Assembly (NCBI GenBank): GCA_027627225.1
Contig: CM051034.1
Location: forward strand, 14,437,480-14,501,479
Source: Congeria kusceri
Lineage: Eukaryota; Mollusca; Bivalvia; Myida; Dreissenidae
Direction: 5' to 3'
DNA: 64,000 bases
Part shown: piece after piece, positions 50,401 to 58,675 of the stretch
Layout: each line of letters opens with the position of its first letter
How positions within the stretch are numbered: the first letter of the stretch is position 1
Position numbers and translations under genes: made by a program
The notes under the pieces: generated by a model
What the model was told of the DNA's origin: nothing
The model's database searches: none
The model's input: only the letters and a program-made list of their open reading frames with translations

Positions 50401-53400
50401 CCTATTTCCCATAGCCATCTTTCATCTTCTCCTTAGTTACGCCCTATATCCCATAGCCCAATTTCACCTTCTCTTTAATTAACGTCATCCTTCCCATAGC
50501 CCTTGTTCATTTTGTTCACTTGTTTTACTCTGATCATCGATACATTACATTTCGTTACATTTTGTTTCAATTCTTTATTTCAGTGCCTTAAATTTTGGAG
50601 CCATCGGTTCCCTGATAGGCCATGAAATCACGCACGCATTTGACGTCCAAGGTGAGTAAACCCACGCAGTCAACGTTTACGCACATACACGGTGAATAAG
50701 TGCAACTTGTTTTTATAACTTTATACGCACATAAATACATACACCTGGTGAGTAGAACATTCAACTAGGCGAAACACTTAGAACAAACAATATGAGTACA
50801 CGCACCATTTTTACAAGATGAATATACACAGTAAGACATATAATGCGAATGCAAAACGCTTTTTATGCTCCCGGCATCTTGATACTGGAGGCATATAGTG
50901 ATTGTCCTATCTGTCCGTCCGTCCGTGACAAGGTTAAGTAGATTTTACCGTTTCGTCTAGCACCAACATCGCTTACTACAGCACTTGAATACTTACACAG
51001 TTGTTGCTTATGACTGTTCCCAATCCACCCGTATCACCCAACCTCACTTTGACCTTGGACCTAATTTGCACTTAGAATAATTCAAATGGGCTGTGTCTTG
51101 GTAAACTAGATTTTACCGTTTTTTTCTAGCACCAACACCGCTTGCTACAACACTTGGATACATACTCAGTTATTGCTTATGACCCTCCCCGATCCACCCA
51201 TATTACCCAATTTCACTTTAACCTTGACCTTCAACTAATTTGGACTTAACTAGATTTTACCGTTTCGTCTAGCACCAACACCGCTTACTATAACACTTGG
51301 AAATTTACACTGTTGTTACCTATGACCGTTCCCAGTCCACCCGTTTCACCCAACCTCACTTTGACCTAGACCTTGACCTAATTTGGACTAAGAAATGGGC
51401 TATCCAGCACCAACCGGGGGCATGTGTGTTTATCAAACTCAGAATCCTGTTTACAAGGTGAATACCTCCATGCCACCCCAAAATATTATGTCAATGTTCT
51501 AGTCATAAAGTTATTTTCATGATAATATTTATATACTAATAAACAGCTGCTGATTGGCCGTCTAGCACAAATTTAAATATTCCTCAACCCAACCGAAACA
51601 TATATATTATTATGTTAATGAAGTTACTATATGCCTGGAGCGTGTCCCCACAGGTCGCCAGTACGACGGGAAGGGGCAACTGAGGGACTGGTGGGACCCG
51701 GTCACAGCGGAACTCTTCAAAGAGACCACCCCCTGTATGAAGGACCAGTATGACCACTTCAAAGTACACAACATGACGGTAAGCAATTTTGTCTGAATTT
51801 TGGATTTTTATGTTGCAAAAATGGCCAGTATGGTAACTTTGTACACAGCACGACGGTAATAATACGCCTATCAATAGTTTCCGGGGAGCGGCGGGCATAT
51901 ACGGGATTTTACACTGAAAGCGATTCCAGACAGGCGGGAATTTGACACGCCGAATTATTCCGGGTGCCGGGAAATATAATGGTCGAATTTTAGATCCCGG
52001 TAATATTGGTCCCCGGGCCATGTGATAAACCAAGCATCTCCCAATGTGAGGATTAAGAAAAAAAGTCAGGTTTCAGGGTGGGGAATTAGAGCCCAAAAAT
52101 AAAATTAGTCAAATAAATTCCCCTGGGTCAGCCCGCCGCTCGCCTCCCTCCCACCCCTATGGGTGAATAAGTACTGCCCTCATATCACTGAGTATTTATA
52201 TCTCAGCACATATACATGGTATTGTTGTCACAAAACATACACACAAATGATAAACAGTGGAAAACCTGTAAGAAACAAAAGAACATGAACATAAAAATAT
52301 ATCTATCCTAGATATGAAAGATTTCAAAACGATACAACGTTTTGATATTTGTGCGCGTTCAAAGATATCGATCTTGTTTGCCCGAACTGTACTTTTGGTC
52401 ATATTTTTATAAACTAAAACTATAGCCGTTTGCGGCCAATAGTGTAATAATTCATATATATTTGCTATATTATTTAGTTGAAAATGTGATTATTTGTATG
52501 CCTGCAGGTGAATGGCGAACAGACGTTAGAGGAGAATATTGCCGACAACGGCGGGTTAAGAGCAGCTCATGTAGTGAGTGCAATCTAGTGAATGTTTACA
52601 TCGTATTTGTGGTTGAAACACGTTTTAAGAGACCTAACATGCTTTAACAAATGAACACACTGTTTTTTTAACTTTCTGCACTTTTGTTAATGTGTATTGA
52701 TTTCGAAGATAATTATGATCATCATGAAGATGATGAGATGGATGACACTGAAGGTGATGATAATTGTGATGATGACGACGACGACGATGAAGGTGGTGGT
52801 GGTGGTAATGATAATGATGATGATGATAACACTGATGCTGATTATTATTATTATTATGACGATTATGATAATGACGATGAAGAAGATGATAATAGTGATG
52901 ATGAGGAGGAGGTGGACGACGACGATGATGATGATGATGACAACGATCACAATGACGATGACAACGACGACGACAATGACAACGATGATGATTATGATGA
53001 TGATTGCAGGCGTTCGAGCTGTGGATGAAGGAGCAAGGGGAGGAGCTCCCCCTGACGGGTCTGCAGCTGGACAACAGGCAGATCTTCTACATTAGCTTTG
53101 CTCAGGTGAGCGACATGCGCCATTCACATTTCTGTCCAGGCCCCACAACTACGAATGTTCTCAATCTCAAACTGTAGTCGTGAGGTCGGTTGCTCAAATG
53201 AAGACATACATTAACATTTTGGTGTGGATAACTTGCATGTTTACCACCCGTATACAAAATGGAAGCTTATTTCGAAATCTGGACATTTTAAGGGTCGTAA
53301 GTCTAGAAGGCGGTATCAGTTTTTTAGCAAATGACGCCTTCATATACGAACAATACAAAATTTGCTTTTACAAGTTGATAGTTGCTTTTACAAGTTGATG

Positions 53401-54250
53401 GTTGCTTTTACAAGTTGATGGTTGCTTTTACAAGTTGATAGCTGTCTTTCATTTTGAATATTACTTATTCTGTACACATACATGTTACTACATTGATAAT
53501 ATTTTAGAATCTATTTCATTGCAAGTTAAGAATTGTTGATCATTTTCAGTTATATTGCTCAAAATGGAAGGAGTCCGGTATTACAGACTTCCTTATACGA
53601 GATACCCATAGCCCCGGTCCGTTCAGGTAATCTCAACAGAGTTATTGCCCTTGATGCAATCCTATCGACACAAACCAAAATAGCTGTTATAAATATAGTT
53701 ACAATAACATATTTTTGTCGAGAATCAGCTAATTAAAAAAAAGACCTTTGAATAGATTGAATTATGATCGTGGTAATGCTGTTTTGTATACAGCTTTAAC
53801 TGTTATTGGTATCCAAAGAAAATAACAAATTATGCTTGTGGTAATTATTTTTATAGTTTTACCTATTATTTAATGACAATCAAATAATTTTGTCTTTTGA
53901 TTCTGAAGCAGTTATTATAAACATGTACAACACAAATAAGGTCTCGGGCTACTTGCCAATTCATGACGTATAAGATATTTCATTAACAGGTCTGTATGAC
54001 AATATCAGTCATGAATAGTACATATAGTAATGTTTCAAGCTGTATCTTCGTTGGTCATCTATTAAATGTTAACAGTTTAAAATGACGATTTTACCCATAA
54101 AGTGTACTATTTATTCGTGTTTTCAACGTGCCTTCCTATTTTCTCCACAGGATCGAAGGTGCCTTATCGAATTCGTTAGCATTCCAAGACGTGTTCAAGT
54201 GCTCTTATACGTCGCGCTATAACCCCGCTGTCAAGTGTGAGGTCTGGTAG
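35266..54250 (+). CDS. M13 family zinc metallopeptidase (neprilysin/ECE-like), 20 coding exons
   Basis: Exons: 35266-35473, 35896-36105, 36437-36690, 37210-37313, 37809-38046, 38244-38363, 38908-38994, 39337-39494, 40508-40602, 41364-41482, 47720-47818, 48426-48503, 48793-48896, 49268-49378, 50584-50651, 51654-51778, 52508-52573, 53010-53105, 53550-53626, 54151-54250. They total 2517 nt, giving 838 residues and a TAG stop; every junction is GT-AG and in phase. The product is a predicted type II plasma-membrane ectopeptidase: acidic cytoplasmic tail, Arg cluster 32-36, membrane segment about 43-62, then an M13 ectodomain. Visible catalytic residues are H675-E676-x-x-H679, third zinc ligand E735 with D739 (ENIAD), H800 and R806 (DTHSPGPFR), and the C-terminal CEVW. 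M13 enzymes cleave small extracellular peptides; the substrate here is unknown. It is longer than the usual 700-770 residues because of a Ser/Thr-rich insert (about 225-338). The NAYY site reads ESDY (634-637). Exons are GC-rich against AT-rich introns. Orthology to a specific vertebrate member cannot be decided. Confidence 0.95.
35896..36105 (+). CDS. M13 gene exon 2: start of ectodomain
   Basis: Residues 70-139. Contains the family's N-terminal signature with its disulphide cysteines: CESKGC, then DPCEDFHQYACGGW and the IPPG turn. Acceptor TTTACGCAG, donor ATAG|GTATAC. GC-rich compared with the flanking introns. Confidence 0.93.
36437..36690 (+). CDS. M13 gene exon 3: N-terminal peptidase domain
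   Basis: Residues 140-224. Contains the family motif VRQFYTSCM and the segment WPLFQVLVGPDERKPDRNIL, which matches the M13 'W..l..lvg.D......nil' block. Acceptor TTCACAG, donor AAG|GTATAT, phase 0. An internal CAG|GTGTTA at 36640 could be a cryptic donor, but using it would lose the conserved block. Confidence 0.93.
36796..36992 (+). mobile_element. tRNA-derived SINE in intron 3 of the M13 gene
   Basis: The tRNA-like head has an A-box region (GTAGTGGATATGGTGTCCGCC), an Arg-like loop TTGCGAC and B box GGTTCGATCC. The body (GGAGCGTTCTCAAGATC) and 3' end GCAATCGAGCGAAAATAAAT are typical of a widespread molluscan SINE. Same orientation as the gene. Confidence 0.8.
37210..37313 (+). CDS. M13 gene exon 4: start of divergent linker
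   Basis: Residues 225-258 plus two bases. Begins IEAGESPFPFGIFKEKR, where most M13 proteins carry the short 'idQ.gL.LP...yY' loop, then becomes Ser/Asn-rich (SSNNSDPTTR) with an NNS glycosylation sequon. Acceptor ATTTTCAG, donor GAG|GTAGGT. The splice sites and frame are good; the sequence itself is not conserved with the family. Confidence 0.8.
37809..38046 (+). CDS. M13 gene exon 5: Ser/Thr-rich glycosylation-prone insert
   Basis: Residues 259-338. Low-complexity Ser/Thr/Pro/Gly-rich segment with sequons NVT, NGT, NAT and NFT and runs such as DGSSSSTKAPVGTTAGAP. Acceptor TTCTTCAAG, donor GAG|GTTTGT, phase 0 at its end. It is open across 238 nt, uses the right phases on both sides, and is GC-richer than the introns, so it is likely a genuine, possibly alternative, exon. 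Confidence 0.8.
38244..38363 (+). CDS. M13 gene exon 6
   Basis: Residues 339-378, phase 0 on both sides. Helical, charged block (EEADEISRELLELEKRI), which corresponds to the M13 segment ending in '..i..lE..lA'. Acceptor GTGCCTTCAG, donor TTG|GTACCG. Confidence 0.9.
38908..38994 (+). CDS. M13 gene exon 7
   Basis: Residues 379-407, phase 0 on both sides. The block NRTQAYNSMKVRDLENKC matches the M13 'r....yn.m.l.el...' region just before the conserved 'W..yl'. Acceptor TTTCCAG, donor GTG|GTACGT. Confidence 0.9.
39337..39494 (+). CDS. M13 gene exon 8
   Basis: Residues 408-459 plus two bases. Starts INWPEYLNGLL, matching the conserved M13 'idW..yl..l' block. Acceptor TATTCATAG, donor ACG|GTACGT. 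A mollusc-type tandem repeat lies directly downstream in intron 8. Confidence 0.92.
39529..40222 (+). repeat. four tandem units (~130-155 bp) in intron 8, mollusc-type repeat element
   Basis: Each unit contains CCGTAACCCCTGGTCGGATT, then GACAAAACTTCACAGGATTGA-like and GGCGGAGTTATGGCC blocks. The array is bounded by ATGTCCCCCCACG at the left and GCGTGGGGGAGACATATG at the right, so it is a modular element with inverted-looking ends. Confidence 0.75.
40508..40602 (+). CDS. M13 gene exon 9
   Basis: Residues 460-491. RTLQTYVLLALARSM corresponds to the M13 'r.l.nyl....v' helix. Acceptor ATATTTCAG, donor GAGG|GTAAGC. Confidence 0.9.
41364..41482 (+). CDS. M13 gene exon 10
   Basis: Residues 492-531. 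Includes HWRRCTFYTNKALGLATGAI, the family's 'W..C......lg.A.g.lyv' block with a conserved cysteine. Acceptor TGTATTTCAG, donor CAG|GTGAGC, phase 0. The next intron is the gene's largest (6.2 kb) and full of mobile elements. Confidence 0.93.
42441..44757 (+). mobile_element. modular element with ~165-bp tandem core (pearl/Helentron-like), intron 10
   Basis: Starts with a hairpin (GCCCCCACCATC ... GGGGGTGGGGGGC). About 12 core units follow (GGAATTTCAAATAACTTGGC, GAGACGGTGTGTCGCGCG), then a single-copy region. It ends GTGGGGGCATCCGTGTCTGT-GGACACATTTCTAG, a short 3' hairpin. A (TA)n run (42418-42437) adjoins the 5' end. The layout resembles bivalve pearl elements; the assignment is by architecture only. 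Units carry AGGTCA direct repeats. Confidence 0.65.
45160..45175 (+). repeat. poly(C) tract (16 C) in intron 10
   Basis: Uninterrupted C run, uncommon in this AT-rich sequence. Length may be inexact because of homopolymer error. Confidence 0.9.
45725..46008 (+). mobile_element. hAT-like MITE, copy D (complete, 284 bp), intron 10
   Basis: TIRs GTAGGACCATATTTTTCACA and TGAAAAATATGGTCCTAC. Flanking octamers TCAGCTAT (45717-45724) and ACAGCTAT (46009-46016) match at 7 of 8. The interior is rich in TGTGAAGAAT motifs. Reference copy for the family. Confidence 0.85.
47066..47295. mobile_element. family P element, copy 4, in intron 10 of the M13 gene
   Basis: Left TIR GGCGTGTCGTGGGAAAAC, both hairpins (the left one shortened), common spacer, right TIR ending ACGACATGCCTC. 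Lies 425 bp upstream of exon 11. Confidence 0.85.
47720..47818 (+). CDS. M13 gene exon 11
   Basis: Residues 532-564, phase 0 on both sides. Contains RKIWMDPSTKANAEKK, the family's 'WMd..Tk..A..K' signature. Acceptor GTTTTGCAG, donor AAG|GTATAA. The exon sits between two palindromic elements (47066-47295 and 47843-48103). Confidence 0.94.
47843..48103. mobile_element. family P element, copy 5, in intron 11 of the M13 gene
   Basis: Full-length copy (GAGGCGTGTCGTGGGAAAAC to ACGACACGGCTC) starting 25 bp after the exon 11 donor. Flanking ATTT on both sides is a possible 4-bp target duplication. Confidence 0.85.
48426..48503 (+). CDS. M13 gene exon 12
   Basis: Residues 565-590, phase 0 on both sides. 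LEEMIDKVSYPSFI corresponds to the family's 'k...i.vkIGYPd.i', with Ser in place of the usual Gly. Acceptor TGTATTTAG, donor GAG|GTACAT. Confidence 0.92.
48793..48896 (+). CDS. M13 gene exon 13
   Basis: Residues 591-624 plus two bases. DWFQNLLSWRKF and YQPFDRTN match the 'yf.N.......' and 'pvDr..W' blocks. Acceptor is a T-run followed by AG; donor CAG|GTACTC. Confidence 0.92.
49268..49378 (+). CDS. M13 gene exon 14: substrate-cleft strand
   Basis: Residues 625-661 plus two bases. WINPPVTVESDYSPVRNDII aligns with the family's 'W.m.P..vNAyY.p..neI', so the NAYY motif reads ESDY. The end of this exon (FPIALFHL) seeds the minisatellite that fills the following intron. Acceptor TGTTCTCAG, donor CAG|GTAAAT. 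Confidence 0.94.
49400..50510 (+). repeat. intron 14 minisatellite derived from exon 14
   Basis: Units contain TTTCCCATAGCCCTCTTTCA, which is identical to the exon 14 sequence at about 49329-49348. Early units are ~45 bp with TTAGTGACGTCACC spacers. Later units form a 78-bp dimer (36 + 42 bp) repeated about 8 times. A 264-residue frame (49688-50482) is open over it and repeats FPIALFHL, but it has no splice-site context and the intron reads a stop right after the exon 14 donor. Confidence 0.93.
50584..50651 (+). CDS. M13 gene exon 15: HExxH zinc site
   Basis: Residues 662-684. Encodes ALNFGAIGSLIGHEITHAFD: the gluzincin helix with zinc ligands H675 and H679 and catalytic base E676. Acceptor TTTATTTCAG, donor CAAG|GTGAGT. 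Confidence 0.97.
50871..51425 (+). mobile_element. modular tandem-core element in intron 15
   Basis: Starts TTATGCTCCCGGCATCTTGA-TACTGGAGGCATA (hairpin) and contains three units with TAGATTTTACCGTTTCGTCT and CAACCTCACTTTGACCTTG. The same element in opposite orientation is at 60327-60897. Confidence 0.7.
51654..51778 (+). CDS. M13 gene exon 16
   Basis: Residues 685-726. GRQYDGKGQLRDWW follows the zinc helix as in the family ('D..G...D..Gnl..WW'). It contains the conserved TTPCMKDQY cysteine block. Acceptor TGTCCCCACAG, donor ACG|GTAAGC, phase 0. Confidence 0.95.
51856..52170 (+). repeat. dispersed GC-rich repeat, family R, copy 1 (intron 16)
   Basis: Shares GCGGGCATATACGGGA, GGCGGGAATTTGACACG and TTTTAGATCCCGGTAATATT with 56683-56950 in the same orientation. 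Confidence 0.75.
52508..52573 (+). CDS. M13 gene exon 17: third zinc ligand
   Basis: Residues 727-748, phase 0 on both sides. VNGEQTLEENIADNGGL carries E735 (third zinc ligand) and D739. The family's usual GENIAD reads EENIAD. Acceptor ATGCCTGCAG, donor GTA|GTGAGT. Confidence 0.95.
52700..53000 (+). repeat. GAT/GAC microsatellite abutting the exon 18 acceptor
   Basis: Interrupted trinucleotide array (GAT, GAC, AAT, TAT variants). Frames over it are Asp-rich, Met/Ile-rich or His-rich by composition and are not genes. Confidence 0.95.
53010..53105 (+). CDS. M13 gene exon 18
   Basis: Residues 749-780, phase 0 on both sides. LPLTGLQLDNRQIFYISFAQ matches the family's 'LPGL.lt..QlFFi.fAq'. The acceptor TGATTGCAG is preceded by about 300 bp of GAT/GAC microsatellite instead of a pyrimidine tract. 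Donor CAG|GTGAGC. Confidence 0.94.
53360..53442 (+). repeat. 20-bp tandem repeat, 4 units, intron 18
   Basis: Unit TTGCTTTTACAAGTTGATGG with A/G variants. Confidence 0.9.
53550..53626 (+). CDS. M13 gene exon 19
   Basis: Residues 781-805 plus two bases. RDTHSPGPFR holds H800 (transition-state stabiliser) and, across the junction, R806 (substrate-binding Arg). Acceptor ATTTTCAG, donor CAG|GTAATC. Confidence 0.95.
54151..54250 (+). CDS. M13 gene exon 20: C-terminus and stop
   Basis: Residues 806-838 and a TAG stop. NSLAFQDVFKC and the final CEVW match the family's 'N...F...F.C ... C.vW' end, so the protein is complete. Acceptor TTTTCTCCACAG. Confidence 0.96.
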
Positions 54251-54256
54251 AAAGTC

Positions 54257-54700
54257 CTTGGTGGGTGGAGTTAATAGCCAGGGTGAAGAATTTAAGGGGT
54301 GGGGTGAAAAGGACAGGCTGAGGAATTTAAGGGGTGGAGTGAAAAGGCCGGGCTAGGGAATTTCAGGGGTGGGGTGAAAAGGCCAGGCTTAGGAATTTGA
54401 GGGGTGGGATTAAATTGCCAGGGTGGGGAATTTTAGGGGTGGGGTTAAAATGTCAGGGTTGGGAATTTAAGGGGTGGAGTGAAAAGGCAAGGGTGGAGAA
54501 TTTTAGGGGTGGGATTCATATGTCAGGGTGGATAATTTTAGGGGTTGGGTTAAAATGTCAGAGTGGGGAATTTAACGGGTGCGGTTAAATGTCCGGTGGG
54601 AAATTTCAGGGTCGGGGAAAAAATGGCCAGGGTGGTGAATTTAAGGGGTGAGGATAAAGGGTCGTGGTGGGGAATAAAATGGGGTAGGGTCATAATTGAT
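54257..54700 (+). repeat. 35-bp G-rich minisatellite downstream of the M13 stop codon, about 12 units
   Basis: Unit about GAATTTAAGGGGTGGGGTGA + AAAGGCCAGGGTGGG. It starts 7 bp after the stop codon, so it is very likely in the 3' UTR. GGGG runs recur every unit on the mRNA strand. A variant unit creates AATAAA at 54673. Confidence 0.93.
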
Positions 54701-55408
54701 GACCTTGGCTAAAGTCAACGTTGTCTTTCTTTGGTAACGGCATCCAAAACTACGGATGTTTCTATTGACAAACGTAAAGTTTGACGTCGATAGAATATGC
54801 ATCTATCCATATCATACGTCGAGGATTACCGTGTAAAGAATCTAATATTATTACTGCGGCGGACCATGTAACCAATATGTATTTTATGAGTGTGAGCCAA
54901 CAAATTGAAATGACCTGTGCAATTATTTTTATGTATTGGCATTTATCTCCATAATATTTATTATTATCCTTTCACAGTACATTTATATGTCCTGTATAAT
55001 AGCATAGATAAATTATTAAAAAGAGCATGTTTTTTTTTATATGCATGATACATTTATAATTTAATTTTCTAAGCATGCTAAAACACTGCTCTTACAAATG
55101 TAATGGAATTTACGTGTTATCCTGAGAGATGCACATTTGTATTTTAACATTTATTGTACTAGTTTTACTTATTTATTCACCGTTTTTTTTTTAATTAAAC
55201 GCACAGTTTAATGAAAAATATGTACACAAAATCAATACATGGCATCCTTCATTTTCTTTACGACGCCTAAGTGAGGCTTGGTTTAAATCTTTACTTTCAA
55301 ATATTCGTTGTTGGTCTTTTCGAGATTATTGTTTTTCCAGTCCGAATTACCATATTGTTTTACACGATACAAAGCACGCCGAAACACCATTAGTCTATAC
55401 GATAACTC
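54701..55408. other. no feature recognised
   Basis: AT-rich DNA downstream of the minisatellite, possibly 3' UTR or intergenic. No coding signal. Confidence 0.4.
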
Positions 55409-55726
55409 CCGGACATCGGTTTTCCTACGGACATTCGTTCCTACGGACATTGGTTCCTACGCTATTTTTGACATAGGCGGACATTGGTTCCTGCATGATT
55501 ATGACACACCGGACACTAGTTCCTACATTCTTTTATTCCAACAATATTTTGACAGCCCGTACTGTGTAATGATTAATCGAAAACGGGAATGTGAATGTCC
55601 AGGATATCAGAAGAATGTAGGAACGAGTGTCCGGGATTTCATAATCATGTAGGAACCAATGTCAGCCTATGGAAAAAATAGCGTAGAAACGCGTAGCGTA
55701 AAAAATGTCCGGATACCAACTAGTAT
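55409..55726. mobile_element. foldback (long inverted repeat) element
   Basis: Arms of about 80 bp (55451-55534 and 55609-55690) are inverted copies: CATTGGTTCCTGCATGATTA against TAATCATGTAGGAACCAATG. Outer inverted pieces are CCCGGACATCGG and ATGTCCGGATACC. The spacer is unique. A short frame (55308-55652) over it is not a gene. Confidence 0.8.
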
Positions 55727-56682
55727 ATAACTGTTGTTGTTGTTGTTTTTATCGGAGCAAGGAGCTATGACCCTCAGTTTCATTTGAAAGTGTAAATGTT
55801 TTTATAGCGCATGTAAAATATTATCTTCTCCGCCACATTTGTTCACTGTATATGAACATTAGCTGTTTGATACATTTCAAATGTAAGGTGGGTTTTGTGT
55901 TCGGAAAGTTTACAGTTGTGATTTTTTTTTTGATAATGAATGTTTCGATTGTTTCTTCCATACGTCGTCTGTCCAGAAACAACTGTATTTGCATCATACA
56001 TAGTCCCACTACATTTTGTTGCACATGCCATACTTTTTTTATCATTTTGTTTGTTGGTTTTATTTGATGTTTTCAAGTGAAACTGCTAACACTAGTTACA
56101 CTTTATAACATATTTTTATTCTGAAATGGTTCACAAAGTTTTGTTTTAATGTTTTGCTAACAGCTTTTTTTAACTAGACTTGTTGTACCCCAGGAAAGGG
56201 TAACAATACAAAAACAAATATGTCAGGAAAAGTATTAATTATACTTACTAAAAAAATGCATTTCACATTTCCTGTTAAGCCACCATTAATGGGTTAAATG
56301 GTTAGACTCCAAATTGTAAAGCCGTTGTCCACGGAATCTTATTCGTTCTTATGAACGTTAAATGGTGTTGATTCGTCTGAAAACCGTTTCTTAATTACGA
56401 AAGGTACTCTATACTTTCTATGTTCGCAAAATGTTACATAACAAACTATTTCTGCAAAGTTATATTTTTATGAACATATTTCTGGACTGCTGCACGTAGT
56501 ACACTGATTGAACATTCATTCTTTTTCACGTACAACTGACTTGAGTGCATCCAAAATTGACTCGAGGTCTAAAAACAAATTAAGAAACACAATTAACGTT
56601 TCTGTTGTTTGTTTATATGTGTATGTATTATTCATCTTTTGGCGTTGAGCTTTTCATAGCGCAAATCCAACAGAAGTAATGC
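55727..56682. other. no feature recognised
   Basis: AT-rich sequence with short frames on both strands at 55821-56076 that are shadows of each other. No domain is recognisable. Confidence 0.4.
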
Positions 56683-56950
56683 ACCTATCAATATTTTTCC
56701 CGGGCGGGTAGCGGTGGGCATATACGGGACTTTAGAATGAAGGCGATTCCCGAAAGGCGGGAATTTGACACGTCGAATGATGCCGTTTCCCAGGAAAAAA
56801 GAACTTGGTCGGATTTTAGATCCCGGTAATATTGGCCCCCCTGGGCCATTTGATACTCCTATCAACAAGCTCTAGGGTAGGGAATTGGACCCCAAAAAAT
56901 TAAATAAGTCAAATTTCTACCCGCCCCCCCCCCTCGGGTAAGGGGAAATA
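56683..56950 (+). repeat. dispersed repeat, family R, copy 2
   Basis: Same blocks as 51856-52170, ending in a C-rich stretch (CCCGCCCCCCCCCCTCGG). Non-coding. Confidence 0.75.
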
Positions 56951-58675
56951 TTTATGCTCGCAATTGTGATCGTAGTACACATGTACTTAGAAATTGTCTT
57001 ACTGTATTGTGTTGCTCGTGTTTCCTGTATACTGCCATACAATGCCATACAATGGGGTCACTTGGTTATCTTCATGCGCATGTACATTTCCTTTTTTGTT
57101 TCGTTTTTTTGGTGTCTGGTGTTTTGTGTTTAATCAGATTATTGAAATGGGTCCGTGTTCATATAGATCGGAAGGAAAATCTTCAAGTTGTAAATTAAGT
57201 CAAAATGTCAATATTTTGAGTAAGTCATTTTTTATACTCGAAATATGGTAAATAAGAAAACAAGCATTTGTTGATATTTTTAAAATGTTTACTGAAACAG
57301 TCACACCTAGACCTAAGGAATTTTATTATTTTAGCAAATTTCACATAAAGAGCTTTATAGATATGGGCCCAGTATTTGTAATTATTGAGAGTTATTTTTC
57401 AACATAATACCATTATTGCATACCAGTTTGATGAAGAAAAAGATGACATTTTGTAACAGATTTATAACGAATAGTTTTAGAAAGAAAGATATCACAAAAT
57501 ACAGTATCGATGCTAAATTAAATATTGTACTTCACCTTTTGGCTTAAATGGTTTGTAAACGAGGACGGATAAATGGACGGATATATTTATGTTCTAAAAT
57601 TTTGTTACATCTTATGAAGATGAATGTGATATCCCCAAAAAATCAATATTTCATAAATTTTCCTAACAGTTACAAAAACAATAATTAACACTGCTAAAAT
57701 AACAATATTTTAAATATTTCAGATATGGTTTGCTGTGGCAATTGTCTTTCAACAGAATGCTTTGTGTCAGATTTTGTACATATTTTGCTTTTTAATGTTT
57801 TACATTGTACATACTTTAATCGTTCTGCTGTATTTTGACGTGTACGTGAAAAAAGTGAGTTTGAAAATTGAATGCATTGAAAATATGCAGTATTAGCACT
57901 CGAGAGTTGGTATCGCAGAAACTGCAGAGCTTCTGTTATTAATGCTGTAAATAACTATTTCCTTATGCTTGTAAATTGTTGTACATTTAATGTGCACATA
58001 ATAAAGAACACAATGTTTTTCCTAGATATTTCGCTATTTTTCCAAATAAAATTTTATTCCATCATGGTATTTGTTTTGACTATAAGAAAACGTGCATAAT
58101 TTTCCTATTTATTATTGTCTCGAGTTGTGTATATTTGCTGTATGCACATCACGTACCAAGTGTCAAACATGCACAGTCATGGGGACCAGCACTTCCAGGT
58201 TTGATCCTTTGAACTTTGGAGCACCGTGTTTGAATTTGGTATATTTCAAGAACTTGTTCTACCCAGAATCGTAAATATTGTGCTCGGGTAAAAACACTGT
58301 ACATGTTAACAAAGTTCATTCGTTTTGGTTCTCTAACACAAGTTTTATAAATTAACACACACTGAAGGATGCATTCATATATATATCACATTATAATGTA
58401 TCAAATACTTGTTTAGAACATGAAAAAGATTTCAATGTATTTCGGTCTTGCTGTTAAATCAAAACAAAAAGAATACATTATGCTTTGCCATAGACATGCT
58501 CTTCAAAAAAATCATCCATATAAAAAGTATTAATTCATATGTCATTATAACTGCACTTACCTGATTCACATATCGAAAGAAATATTCAGAAAATATGTCA
58601 AATAAAGATATTTATACGCTCAAATTTCAAATACATATATTGAAGTCTCCATGAATTATATCAAAATATGTGAAG
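56951..58675. other. no gene recognised; UTR-like segment near 57720-58020
   Basis: 57300-57370 ends in GCTTTATAGATATGGGCCC, like the end of a dispersed element. 57720-58020 is UTR-like with AATAAA at 58000. Nothing else is recognised. Confidence 0.35.

Larger units (their letters stand above)
54251..58020 (+). other. candidate 3' untranslated region and poly(A) signals of the M13 gene
   Basis: Two AATAAA hexamers are plausible. One is at 54673-54678, inside the G-rich minisatellite. The other is at 58000-58005, followed by CACAATG and a T-rich stretch and preceded by UTR-like sequence with TGTAAATA (57946 region) and TGTACATT. The sequence cannot show which one is used, or whether the second belongs to this gene. 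Confidence 0.3.

Noticed and set aside
49688..50482. 264-residue open frame repeating FPIALFHL
   Set aside because: It lies within intron 14, is made of minisatellite units copied from exon 14, and has no splice context linking it to the gene.
52634..53095. Asp-rich, His-rich and Ile-rich frames
   Set aside because: Composition of the GAT/GAC microsatellite read in several frames; part of it overlaps the true exon 18 in the wrong frame.
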